Positions 17,025 to 26,359 of a DNA stretch of 34,731 bases are shown here, piece by piece. Position 1 is the stretch's first letter. The number at the start of each line of letters is the position of its first letter. The notes under the pieces are model-generated. The model had not been told where the DNA came from. It made no database searches and saw only the letters and a program-made list of their open reading frames with translations. Where the stretch lies: positions 1-34,731 of the forward strand of contig JASHQZ010000041.1 in assembly GCA_030038835.1 (NCBI GenBank), in the 5' to 3' direction. The position numbers were made by a program, and so were the translations under genes. The stretch is from a candidate division FCPU426 bacterium. GTDB lineage: Bacteria > Oederibacteriota > Muellerivitia > Muellerivitales > Muellerivitaceae.

Positions 17025-19916
17025 ATGAAACCCTCAAAGCTCGTCCTCCCCGCGGTTGCTTTCCTATGTTTAGGCTTTCCCCTGTATTCCGGCGCCGCAG
17101 GGCCTTCCGCCCAGATATCCGATACCACAACTCCGATTCAAATGGATGGTGACCTTTCTCAGTGGCCGGGCCAGCCCGTGATCACCCTTGATAAAAAAGA
17201 GAATGTCGTGCTCGGCCAGAACGATTGGACCGGCCCAGATTACGCCAGCGCCAAGATTTATATCACCTATGATAAGAAGAATCTCTATATCGGCGCGGAT
17301 ATCACCAGCAAGACCCCCCAATACAACAGCCAGAACGCCAGCAACATCTACAACGGCGACGCCTTGGAAATTTATCTTGGAACCGACAATTCCAACCCTG
17401 CCCGCCAGTCCTACGCGCCTACCGACGTGCAAGTGGTGATCTCCCCCGGCAAGAACGGCGACGGCGCCGAGATTTATAGCATGACGGACAAGGGAGACGT
17501 GCCAGACGCCCATGTGGCCACCAAGCTGACGGCTACTGGTTATACCCTGGAAGCCGCCATCCCCCTGGTTTACTTCTACAAGATTGACGTTGGGCAGGGT
17601 AAGTCCATTGGCTTTGATGTGTCCTTGGACGACGTAGGCGCCATGTCAAAGACGCGCACCCTCCAGATGTCCTGGAGCGGCAGCGACAAGAGCTGGCAGG
17701 ACCCCTCGGTTTGGGGAAGCCTCCAATTCAACGGGAATACTCTTTTCGTCAACACCGCTCCGAAGCAAGCCATGCCTGGGGCCCAAACCATGGAAATGGA
17801 TCCAATGGCCGGCAAGAAGGACGCCTCCACTCTTGGGGATCTGCTTTGGGGTTTCAATGGGGATCTGGGCGGGTTTGAGGGAAAGGTATCCCAAGAAGCC
17901 CAAACGGTCAGCGAAGGCACCGGAGCCCTCCGCATCGATACCGACGGATCCCAAGGCTGGAACCAGAACCTGGCGGTCTGCTCGGCCGTGCCCATGGCCG
18001 ATAAGTGGGAAAATTTTAAAGCTATTTCGCTGGACGTTTACTTTCCGGCGGGTAGCCTCGCCAAAGCTGGTTACGGTGAACTGTATATTGTTACCCAAAG
18101 CCCCGCTAACAGCTGGAACGAGATCAAGTTTCAGGTCAAGGAGGGCTGGAACCATCTCAAGCAAGACGTGGACGCGACCCAGTTCAAGGGCGGCGTCACG
18201 AAAGTTTACCTGGTCTTTAACTCAGGCGGACCTATCACGGGATCGGTAGTAGTGGATAACATCCGTGGCATCGAAAAGGGCGCTCCCGCTGTTTTGAAGG
18301 GAAGGGTGACCAGTAAGGTCACGGGAAAAGGGGTGGCGGGGGCCGTCTTGGCTGTCGCCAAGAAGACCGTCGTTACTTCAGCGGATGGTACCTTCCATAT
18401 TGATATCCCCGAGGACCAGTACACGGTGGAAGTCTTCAAGCCGGGGTACAAGCCGGCCAAGGAGTCGGTACAAGTTTCCGCGTCCTCAACCACCCCTCGG
18501 ACCATTTCTCTCTCGCCCGAGGTCGCAGTTGTTAAAAAAGCTGTGATGGATGTCTTCTTTGACAAGAAGATACGTACCATTAACCCCCACTATATGTTCG
18601 GTAACAACATCGCAGCCTGGCACGACGCCAAGTGGTTCAGCGACTCGGATGCTTTGAAAAAGACAATAGCCCTCACGTCTTATCTCCGGCTCCCAGGAGG
18701 TGAATATGGGAATATCTGGCAGTGGAAAACGGGCCAGCTTTTCAATAAGGACGGAACGGTTCAGAGTTTCGCTGGCAACTGCAAGTGGGAGGACATGGCT
18801 TCCCTCATCAAGAGTATCCCCGACGGCGAGCCCCTGCTAATCGCCAATATCATGACCATGAACGTGCAAAATGCGCTGGACTGGATCGCCGATGCTAAAA
18901 GCAAGGGCTTGAAGGTGAAGTATGTCGAATTAGGGAACGAACCGGATTACGAAGCCGATATGGCTTACCAGGGCCAGACTCAATATTGGACAGTCATCGA
19001 CAATTATTGCCAGCATTATCTGGAGTTCGCCAAGGCCATCAAGGCCAAGTATCCCGATGTCAAACTCATGGGCCCGGCCATCGCCCAGGTGGACAACCGC
19101 GAAAGGAAAGAAGGTTCACCCTGGCTAGCCTCCGCCGACTCTCCTTGGTGGGTCGAGAAATTCCTGGAGGAATGCGGTCCCTATGTGGATGTGGTTTCGG
19201 TTCACAGCTATCCCTATTGGAGCAACGACAGCGATTCCAACCTTTTGTCTAAAACTTCCATATGGTCCGAGTGGGTTCCCAAAATCCGGGAAGCTATCAA
19301 GAAAAACATCCCCGACCGGGCGGACAAGGTTGAAATCGCGGTCAGCGAATGGAATTCCGGCGATGAAAACTCCACCACTGCCAAGCTAGTTAACGGCATT
19401 TTCTGCGCGGATTACTTGGCCCAGATGATGGTTTGGGGCGTCAATCAGGACACCATTTGGGATCTTTTCACCCAGAAGCCGGGGCAGGGAGGGGGACATG
19501 GCGTGATGGACCCCAACAACGATCCCGATCATCCCTACGCTCCCCGGGCGCATTATTGGGCTCTTTACATGCTTGAGCATTATTTTGGAACGACCCTTTA
19601 CCAAGCTGTTTCTAACAACGACGATCTTTCGACTTATGCCAGTACTGGGAACGAAAAAAAATACCTTTTGGTCATCAATAAGAGCCCTAAGACCTCTTAT
19701 AAAACCGCTATCAACCTGGGAAAAGGGGTGGGTAAATCTGCCCTCAACATCTACCAACTCAGTTCCAAAGAGTACCAGTGGAGCGAAAACCTTTACCGGG
19801 CCGTGATCAATACGGGCCCCAGCCACTTGAAAACTGGAAAGGCAGTTCAGAGCCGTTTTGAGTACATCTTCCCCCCCTATTCCATCACCTGCATGGAAAT
19901 GACGCCGAAAAAATAG
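17025..19916 (+). CDS. Secreted multidomain glycoside hydrolase: CBM9-like, beta-sandwich carbohydrate-binding-like, carboxypeptidase-regulatory-like and clan GH-A TIM-barrel catalytic region
   Basis: Signal peptide; ISDTTTPIQMDGDLSQWPGQPVITLDKK and YVEAAIPL-type CBM9-like region (GYTLEAAIPLVYF); VLKGRVTSKVTGKGVAGAVLAV...DGTFHIDIPEDQYTVEVFKPGY; putative acid/base VELGNEPD and nucleophile AVSEWNSGDE. Confidence 0.78.
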   Translation: MKPSKLVLPAVAFLCLGFPLYSGAAGPSAQISDTTTPIQMDGDLSQWPGQPVITLDKKENVVLGQNDWTGPDYASAKIYITYDKKNLYIGADITSKTPQYNSQNASNIYNGDALEIYLGTDNSNPARQSYAPTDVQVVISPGKNGDGAEIYSMTDKGDVPDAHVATKLTATGYTLEAAIPLVYFYKIDVGQGKSIGFDVSLDDVGAMSKTRTLQMSWSGSDKSWQDPSVWGSLQFNGNTLFVNTAPKQAMPGAQTMEMDPMAGKKDASTLGDLLWGFNGDLGGFEGKVSQEAQTVSEGTGALRIDTDGSQGWNQNLAVCSAVPMADKWENFKAISLDVYFPAGSLAKAGYGELYIVTQSPANSWNEIKFQVKEGWNHLKQDVDATQFKGGVTKVYLVFNSGGPITGSVVVDNIRGIEKGAPAVLKGRVTSKVTGKGVAGAVLAVAKKTVVTSADGTFHIDIPEDQYTVEVFKPGYKPAKESVQVSASSTTPRTISLSPEVAVVKKAVMDVFFDKKIRTINPHYMFGNNIAAWHDAKWFSDSDALKKTIALTSYLRLPGGEYGNIWQWKTGQLFNKDGTVQSFAGNCKWEDMASLIKSIPDGEPLLIANIMTMNVQNALDWIADAKSKGLKVKYVELGNEPDYEADMAYQGQTQYWTVIDNYCQHYLEFAKAIKAKYPDVKLMGPAIAQVDNRERKEGSPWLASADSPWWVEKFLEECGPYVDVVSVHSYPYWSNDSDSNLLSKTSIWSEWVPKIREAIKKNIPDRADKVEIAVSEWNSGDENSTTAKLVNGIFCADYLAQMMVWGVNQDTIWDLFTQKPGQGGGHGVMDPNNDPDHPYAPRAHYWALYMLEHYFGTTLYQAVSNNDDLSTYASTGNEKKYLLVINKSPKTSYKTAINLGKGVGKSALNIYQLSSKEYQWSENLYRAVINTGPSHLKTGKAVQSRFEYIFPPYSITCMEMTPKK

Positions 19917-20096
19917 GCTGCCGCTTCGTCCTCAATTAAATGGGTTTTGGATAAAGCCCTTGGCCTGCTCCAACGCCTATGTTAAATTGTTTTTCACCCT
20001 GTTTATTCCCGCATTTTCAAGTTAAAAAGCACGAAACAAGTCCTGGCGTGCCTGCTGTTTCAACGCTTTTTTTAAGTTCAAAGGAGTTTTCCCGCG

Positions 20097-22166
20097 GTGT
20101 CCGAAGACAAAGCCGTTCTTATCAAGACCGCATACTCCTATTACCAGAAAGGTGATTGGGACAGGGCGATTGAGGAATACCACAAACTTGTGGACCTGGA
20201 TCCCAAAGACCTCAACGTCCACAACATGCTGGCCGATATTTACGCCAAAAAAGGGGATGCCCAGGAGGCGTTGCAGCAATACGACCTGGTGGCCCAGGGA
20301 TACGACCAGAAGAACCAAGTGGATAAAGTCCTCCAGGTCTATAGGCGAATGCTCAAGCTGGTGCCTAATGACGTGGAATTATTGAACGCCGTTAAAAACC
20401 TTGCGGACAAATATTTGGACCGCGCTCGCCAGGCCGAGGAAGAAGATCCCGTCAAGGCCGTTGAAATCTATCGGTCGATCCTCAAGGCCGAGCCCGGTCG
20501 CAGCGACACCTATTTCCAGCTCGCGCGACTGTTGACTAAAACGGGCCAGAAGTTCGAGGCGGTGGAATTGTTGACCACACTCCTGTCGAGCTTAGACCCA
20601 GAAACTCAAAAGGGTCGGCTCGTGGACGTGCTTCAGGTCATCACAGACCTGGATCCATTGAACATAGAAGCTCGCGAAAAGATGATTGCCCTTTTCACAC
20701 AAGCTGGCCAGACTCCCGCCGCAGTCAAGGGTCTGCAGGATTTAATCGAGATTTATATCAGTAAGAATGAATTTTCCAAGGCGCAGGATGCCGCTCAAAA
20801 GGCCATAGAACTTGGGGATTCAAGCACTTTCTACCATTTAGGCGTCGTTTATTTTAACCTCCAAAAATACGAGGAAAGCCGGGAGGCCTTTGAAAAATTT
20901 TTGACTTTCCAAGATGGGCATGTGGGAGCTTTGAAGTACCTCTCCCTCTCCTTATTGCGCCTGGGCCAAGCTCCGGAGGCGGTCCAAGTTTACCTGAAGA
21001 TCCTGCAGATTTATTTCAATGAAAACCTACTGGATGAGGCCCGCGAAGTCCGCCAAACCATTTTGGAACTGGATCCGACCAACGAGGCCGTCAACCGTTA
21101 CGCGTTGGAGCAGATCGTTCCCCGTTCGGAAATAATGGCCGAGGAAACCCTGTCCGCCGAACCGGTACTCGATGAGACCCAGGAACAACAAACCCTACTT
21201 TCCCAGGCGGTCGATTTCACTGAGAGGGGTTTTTACGAGCAGGCGATCGACATTTATTTGAATATGTTGAAACATTGGCCTCAACTTCCCGATATCCGGG
21301 TTCGATTGCAACAGGTTTACGCTTTGATGGCTAGGGCGACGGAACCCGTGGAAAAAACCCCTTCGACGGAGGAAATAAAGTCCGAACTGGAAAGAGAATT
21401 ACGTGAACAGATGCGCCGGGAGTTGGAGGAACAGGCTCGTTTGGTCCAGGCCCAACAACAGGAGTTGGAACAGAAGAGGGAAGAGGAGCAATTGCGCCTG
21501 AAACAGGAATTGGAATCCAAACTGATGGAACAGGTGCAGCGGTCCAAAGAAGAAGAGTTGCGCCACCAGATCGCAAGGGAATACGAAGAAAAGCAGAAAT
21601 TTTTGACGGCCGAGAGGGAACGACTGGAAAAAGAAAAGGCGGATTCTCTCAATCGGCTAAAAGCCGAGTTGGAAGAAAGCAAGGTTTCCATGGAGCAAAA
21701 ACTCAGGGAACAAATTGAACGGGAAACCCAAGAGCGGGTACAGCGGGAACTCCAACTGAAGGCCGCACTCCATCAAGAGGAGGAAATACGCAGACAAGAG
21801 GAGGAGGAGCGGAAGAGGTTTGCTACCCAGAGGAAGGAGCAGGAGGAGGCCAAGGCCAAAATTAATCAGGAAATATTGCAAGGAATGGAAAGGCTTCGGA
21901 TGGAGAAGGAGAAGGAAACCAAAAACCAGACCGCTTCTTCCACCGCGCCTTCCAAACCAATGGGCGCTGAAAAAACCACTCCGGCCGCCGAGTCCCAGGA
22001 GTCTCTGGCCGACCCCTTTGTGCGTCAAACCTTAGCCGAAATTTATGCCAGGCAGGGCCTTTATGTTGAGGCCCTCAAGATTTATGAGAAGATTTTGAAC
22101 GAGGAGCCTAACAATGAAGAGGTAAGGGAAAAGCTGAGGGACATCCTGCGCCTTAAAGGAATTTGA
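20097..22166 (+). CDS. TPR-repeat protein with a long charged coiled-coil/helical linker and a C-terminal TPR pair
   Basis: GTG start. TPR-like units (AYSYYQKGDWDRAIEEYHKLVDLDPKDLNVHNMLADIYAKKGD); about 200 aa rich in E/R/Q/K; terminal TLAEIYARQGLYVEALKIYEKILNEEPNNEEVREKLRDIL. Confidence 0.85.
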   Translation: MSEDKAVLIKTAYSYYQKGDWDRAIEEYHKLVDLDPKDLNVHNMLADIYAKKGDAQEALQQYDLVAQGYDQKNQVDKVLQVYRRMLKLVPNDVELLNAVKNLADKYLDRARQAEEEDPVKAVEIYRSILKAEPGRSDTYFQLARLLTKTGQKFEAVELLTTLLSSLDPETQKGRLVDVLQVITDLDPLNIEAREKMIALFTQAGQTPAAVKGLQDLIEIYISKNEFSKAQDAAQKAIELGDSSTFYHLGVVYFNLQKYEESREAFEKFLTFQDGHVGALKYLSLSLLRLGQAPEAVQVYLKILQIYFNENLLDEAREVRQTILELDPTNEAVNRYALEQIVPRSEIMAEETLSAEPVLDETQEQQTLLSQAVDFTERGFYEQAIDIYLNMLKHWPQLPDIRVRLQQVYALMARATEPVEKTPSTEEIKSELERELREQMRRELEEQARLVQAQQQELEQKREEEQLRLKQELESKLMEQVQRSKEEELRHQIAREYEEKQKFLTAERERLEKEKADSLNRLKAELEESKVSMEQKLREQIERETQERVQRELQLKAALHQEEEIRRQEEEERKRFATQRKEQEEAKAKINQEILQGMERLRMEKEKETKNQTASSTAPSKPMGAEKTTPAAESQESLADPFVRQTLAEIYARQGLYVEALKIYEKILNEEPNNEEVREKLRDILRLKGI

Positions 22167-22287
22167 TAGTGAATTCAAAATTCAAATTTGGTTTTAAACC
22201 CCCCCTTGTTTTCAATCTTCCCCTTTCTGAAAATGAGTGCTGGGCTCGTCCATTTTAATGATTTTCAAGTTCATATGAGAAGGCCGC

Positions 22288-24276
22288 ATGAAATTCGAGA
22301 TCGTTTCCAACTTCAAACCCACCGGTGACCAGCCTCAGGCCATTGAAAAGCTAGCACAAAATCTTGACAAAGGCTTGCCCCACCAAACCCTCCTTGGAGT
22401 CACAGGATCGGGCAAGACTTTTACCATGGCCCAGGTCATCCAAAGGGCCCAGCGCCCCGCCCTCATCATTTCCCACAACAAGACTCTGGCGGCCCAGCTT
22501 TACAGCGAGTTCAAGGAATTTTTTCCCAAGAATGCGGTAGCCTATTTCGTCAGTTATTACGATTACTACCAGCCCGAAGCCTACCTTCCCCAAACCGACA
22601 CCTACATCGAAAAGGACGCCTCCATCAACGCGGAATTGGACCGGCTCCGGCTGGAAGCCACGGCGCTTTTGCAGGAAAGGAGGGACGTTGTCATCGTCGC
22701 TTCGGTTTCCTGCATCTACGGGTTGGGATCCCCGGAAAATTACAAAAAGATGCACGTGGTTGTGCGGGAGGGGCAGGAAGTCCAAAGGGACCAATTTTTG
22801 CGGGATTTGGTAGCCATCCAGTATTCCCGGAATGATATCGACTTTAGCCGGGGAAGGTTTCGAATCAAGGGAGACGTCATCGAACTTTTTCCGGCTTATG
22901 AGGAAAATCCCTTCCGGCTTGAGTTTTTTGGGGACGAATTGGAAAAAATATCCGAGATCGACGCGGTTGATGGAAAAGCCTTGAACCTACGTTCCGTCCT
23001 GGCGATTTATCCCGCCAAACACTACGTCACCCCTGGAGACATCCTGAAGGGAGCCATCCAGAACATCCAGGACGAGCTGCGGGAGCGATTGCAGGAACTG
23101 AAGAAGGCAAACAAATTGGTGGAGGCCCAGCGGCTTGAGCAACGCACTCAGTTTGACCTGGAAATGATCGAGGAAATGGGTTATTGCCAAGGCATCGAGA
23201 ATTATAGCCGGCATTTCGACGGCCGCAAACCAGGCGAGCCACCCTATACCCTTTTGGACTATTTCCCGGACGATTTCCTGACCTTTATCGACGAGTCCCA
23301 CGTGACCTTGCCCCAGTTACATGGCATGTACAACGGGGATTTCGCCCGCAAGAAGAACCTGGTGGATTATGGCTTTCGCCTTAAATGCGCCTTTGACAAC
23401 CGTCCCTTGAGGTTTGAGGAATTCCAAAAAAAGGTCGGACAGGTCGTTTACGTCTCGGCCACGCCGGCGGTGGAGGAGCTGAAATACTCCAAAGGAGTCG
23501 TGGTGGAGCAGATCATCCGGCCCACGGGCCTGATGGACCCGGAGGTGGAGGTGCGGTCCGCCGCCTCACAGGTAGACGACCTGGTCGGGGAGGTCCGTGA
23601 CCGTATCCAGAAACAGCAACGGGTGCTGGTAACCACCCTGACCAAGAAGATGGCCGAAGACCTGACCGGCTACTTGAAACAGCTCAACATCAAGGTAGCC
23701 TACCTGCATTCGGATGTAGAGACTCTGGAACGAATCAAGGTTATCCGCGACCTGCGGCTGGGCACCTATGACGTGTTAGTGGGGGTCAACCTCCTGCGTG
23801 AAGGATTAGATTTGCCTGAGGTGAGCCTCGTTGCCATCCTAGACGCGGATAAGGAAGGATTCCTCCGGTCCGAGGTCTCGCTCATGCAGACCGCCGGCCG
23901 CGCAGCCCGCAACGTGGAAGGGAAAGTGATCTTTTACGCTGACAAGGAAACCGGCTCCATTCGGCGGACTGTCGAGGAGACCCTACGTCGCCGGAAATTA
24001 CAAGCCGATTACAACCAAAAGCACGGCATTACCCCGGCCACGGTCAAAAAACAAATCCGTGAGATACTGTCCACGGTCTACGAGGCGGATTATTACACGG
24101 TGCCCGTGGCGGCGGAGCAACCGGAAGCCTACCTGTTACCTGAAGCCATCCCGCGGAAGATCGTGGCCCTCGAAAAGGAAATGATCGAGTACGCACAAAA
24201 GTACGAATACGAAAAGGCTGCCGAGTTGCGGGATCGGATCCGTCAATTGCGCGAACGGATCAAGAGTCCCGTTTGA
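22288..24276 (+). CDS. uvrB: Excinuclease ABC subunit B
   Basis: [107 protein letters not shown]-terminal UVR motif. Confidence 0.98.
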   Translation: MKFEIVSNFKPTGDQPQAIEKLAQNLDKGLPHQTLLGVTGSGKTFTMAQVIQRAQRPALIISHNKTLAAQLYSEFKEFFPKNAVAYFVSYYDYYQPEAYLPQTDTYIEKDASINAELDRLRLEATALLQERRDVVIVASVSCIYGLGSPENYKKMHVVVREGQEVQRDQFLRDLVAIQYSRNDIDFSRGRFRIKGDVIELFPAYEENPFRLEFFGDELEKISEIDAVDGKALNLRSVLAIYPAKHYVTPGDILKGAIQNIQDELRERLQELKKANKLVEAQRLEQRTQFDLEMIEEMGYCQGIENYSRHFDGRKPGEPPYTLLDYFPDDFLTFIDESHVTLPQLHGMYNGDFARKKNLVDYGFRLKCAFDNRPLRFEEFQKKVGQVVYVSATPAVEELKYSKGVVVEQIIRPTGLMDPEVEVRSAASQVDDLVGEVRDRIQKQQRVLVTTLTKKMAEDLTGYLKQLNIKVAYLHSDVETLERIKVIRDLRLGTYDVLVGVNLLREGLDLPEVSLVAILDADKEGFLRSEVSLMQTAGRAARNVEGKVIFYADKETGSIRRTVEETLRRRKLQADYNQKHGITPATVKKQIREILSTVYEADYYTVPVAAEQPEAYLLPEAIPRKIVALEKEMIEYAQKYEYEKAAELRDRIRQLRERIKSPV

Positions 24277-24326
24277 AATCTTAGAACCGCCCCAAAATAT
24301 GTTCAAGGGACTTTAAAGAGTTTTCC

Positions 24327-26135
24327 ATGGCTGACATCTCCAACGAAAACAAACTCGAAAAACTTAAAAAGGAAGTCGTCGCCTTCCCGGATTCGCCCGG
24401 CGTTTACTTGTTTAAAAGCACCGTGGAAAAGGTTCTCTACGTGGGAAAAGCCGTTTCGCTCAAGAAACGGGTCTCATCGTATTTCAACCAGGCCGGCCAG
24501 GAAAGTCCAAAGGTCCGTTCCCTGACGGCCCAGGCTAGCCATGTGGAATACGTTCTGACCGAGGACGAAAGTCAGGCTTTTCTTCTGGAAAGCAACCTCA
24601 TCAAGCGCTATCGGCCCCGATACAACGTGGTCCTGAGAGACGACAAAAGCTACCCCTATCTCAAACTCACGGTTTCCGATGATTTCCCCCGCATCCTGAT
24701 CTCTCGGCGGCCGGCACCGGACGGATCCAAGTATTACGGCCCCTATCCCAACCTGAAACTGCGCGAGATCGTCAAGATGATTTACCGCTTTTTCAACATC
24801 CGGGACTGCAACCTGGAGATCGACGGCAAGGCGGAACGGGCCTGCCTGAGCTACCAGATCAAGCAGTGTCCCGCCCCTTGCGTGGGGCTTATCCAAAAGC
24901 AGGCATATGGCCAGTTGGTCAGGCGCGTCCGTTGGTTCCTGGAGGGACGGCACGAGGAACTGATGGACCACGTGAAATCCGAGATGCTGAAGGCCTCGGA
25001 ACGCCAGGAATACGAGGAGGCCGCCAAGTACCGGGACCTGATGATGACCATGGAACAGATGCAGAGCCATTACACGGTGATTATCTCCGATAAGAGGGAT
25101 GTGGACGCCTTCGCCTTTGCGGCGGGCTTGGGCAAGGTGCTGGTTTCGGTGCTCCAAGTGCGCCAGGGAAAAGTCGTGGACCACGTGAGGCTGACCCTGG
25201 ACAACGAGATGGAGGAGGGCTTGGAGGAGGTCGTGCCACTTTTCTTCCGGCAGTACTACGCGGCCGGAGTCTTCGTGCCGGAGGAAATCCTGGTTTCACG
25301 GGAACTGGACCTGGAGCCTTGGATAATGTCCTGGCTATCCCGAGCCGAGGGCCCCCCTGCGGCTTTTAAAAAGGCAGAGGGCGAGTGGCAACAGAATTTG
25401 ATGGACATGGCTGAAAAGAACGTTTTGACGGCCTTGAAGGAAGACGTGGGCCGGACCCAGTTGCTCAAGGAATTGCAGGATTTACTGGGTCTCACGGTCC
25501 TTCCCCGGGGCATCGCCTGCTTCGACATCTCCACCCTGCAGGGCAGTTTTACCGTGGGGTCGGCCGTTTTTTTCAGGGATGGCGTTCCCGAAAAAAGCCG
25601 ATACCGCAAATTCAAGATCAGGGAAGTCCAGGGCCAGGATGATTTTCGCTCGCACCAGGAAATGATGCGACGTTATATTCGCTTGGTGGAAAGGGAAGGA
25701 AACGCCCTGCCGGATTTATTCCTCATTGATGGGGGTAAGGGCCAGTTGAGCGCGGTGAAAGAGGTGCTAGACAAGGAATTGGGGGGGGATTATGGACTGG
25801 TTTCCCTGGCGAAAAGGGAAGAAGAAGTTTTTGTGCCGGGCAAAAGCCAGCCCATTGATTTTACCGGCCACCTCAAGGCCCGCCATCTCCTTCAGAGAGT
25901 TCGGGATGAATCCCACCGCTTCGCCGTGGGCTACCATCGGATCATCCGCGACAGGCAGGCCGTCACATCCCTGCTTCAAAAAGTGAAAGGAATTGGACCC
26001 TCCCGTCTCCGGGCCCTTTTGAACCGTTTTGAGTCGGTGAAGGCCGTGCAGGAAGCCGCTTTGGAGGACCTTACGGCCGTCCCCGGATTCTCCAAGGAAC
26101 TGGCCTACCAGCTTTACAAGGCGTTTCATCCCTAG
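24327..26135 (+). CDS. uvrC: Excinuclease ABC subunit C
   Basis: N-terminal GIY-YIG-like PGVYLFKSTVEKVLYVGKAVSLKKRVSSYF, LESNLIKRYRPRYNVVLRDDKSYPYLKL, KQCPAPCVG, UVR motif, endonuclease region CFDISTLQGSFTVGSAV, C-terminal HhH. Confidence 0.97.
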   Translation: MADISNENKLEKLKKEVVAFPDSPGVYLFKSTVEKVLYVGKAVSLKKRVSSYFNQAGQESPKVRSLTAQASHVEYVLTEDESQAFLLESNLIKRYRPRYNVVLRDDKSYPYLKLTVSDDFPRILISRRPAPDGSKYYGPYPNLKLREIVKMIYRFFNIRDCNLEIDGKAERACLSYQIKQCPAPCVGLIQKQAYGQLVRRVRWFLEGRHEELMDHVKSEMLKASERQEYEEAAKYRDLMMTMEQMQSHYTVIISDKRDVDAFAFAAGLGKVLVSVLQVRQGKVVDHVRLTLDNEMEEGLEEVVPLFFRQYYAAGVFVPEEILVSRELDLEPWIMSWLSRAEGPPAAFKKAEGEWQQNLMDMAEKNVLTALKEDVGRTQLLKELQDLLGLTVLPRGIACFDISTLQGSFTVGSAVFFRDGVPEKSRYRKFKIREVQGQDDFRSHQEMMRRYIRLVEREGNALPDLFLIDGGKGQLSAVKEVLDKELGGDYGLVSLAKREEEVFVPGKSQPIDFTGHLKARHLLQRVRDESHRFAVGYHRIIRDRQAVTSLLQKVKGIGPSRLRALLNRFESVKAVQEAALEDLTAVPGFSKELAYQLYKAFHP

Positions 26136-26161
26136 TTCGGGGAGGAGCCGGACCCAAAAAA

Positions 26162-26219
26162 GAAAGCTCCTCAATGGTTTCTGGATGAAGCCGAGGTACT
26201 AACCATCGGTGGAGCTTTC
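26162..26219. other. Strong 58-nt stem-loop between uvrC and the histidine kinase gene
   Basis: GAAAGCTCC (26162-26170) pairs with GGAGCTTTC (26211-26219); ATGGTT (26174-26179) pairs with AACCAT (26201-26206). Read on the minus strand it is followed by TTTTTT. Confidence 0.7.
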
Positions 26220-26276
26220 CTTTACACCTTCTGAATGTCCTTATTTGAGTCAAAAATCTCACAAAAAAATTTTGGT

Positions 26277-26285
26277 TGTTATAAT
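26277..26285 (+). promoter_or_regulatory. Extended -10 promoter TGtTATAAT upstream of the histidine kinase gene
   Basis: TG at 26277-26278, TATAAT at 26280-26285, no convincing -35 at 17 nt, predicted leader about 68 nt. Confidence 0.5.
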
Positions 26286-26359
26286 TTAGCCACGAAGTCA
26301 ATAAAATGACATCATCTTCAAAGAGTGATGAATTTTTGGATAGATGATTTGAGACGGGA

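Noticed and set aside
19941-19963. GGGTTTTGGATAAAGCCC hairpin after the hydrolase
   Set aside because: Short stem including a G-T pair, not followed by a U-run; too weak to call a terminator.
25781-25788. G8 run in uvrC as a phase-variation switch
   Set aside because: Essential-type repair gene and the run encodes ordinary Gly codons in frame; taken as evidence that poly-G is partly background in this genome.
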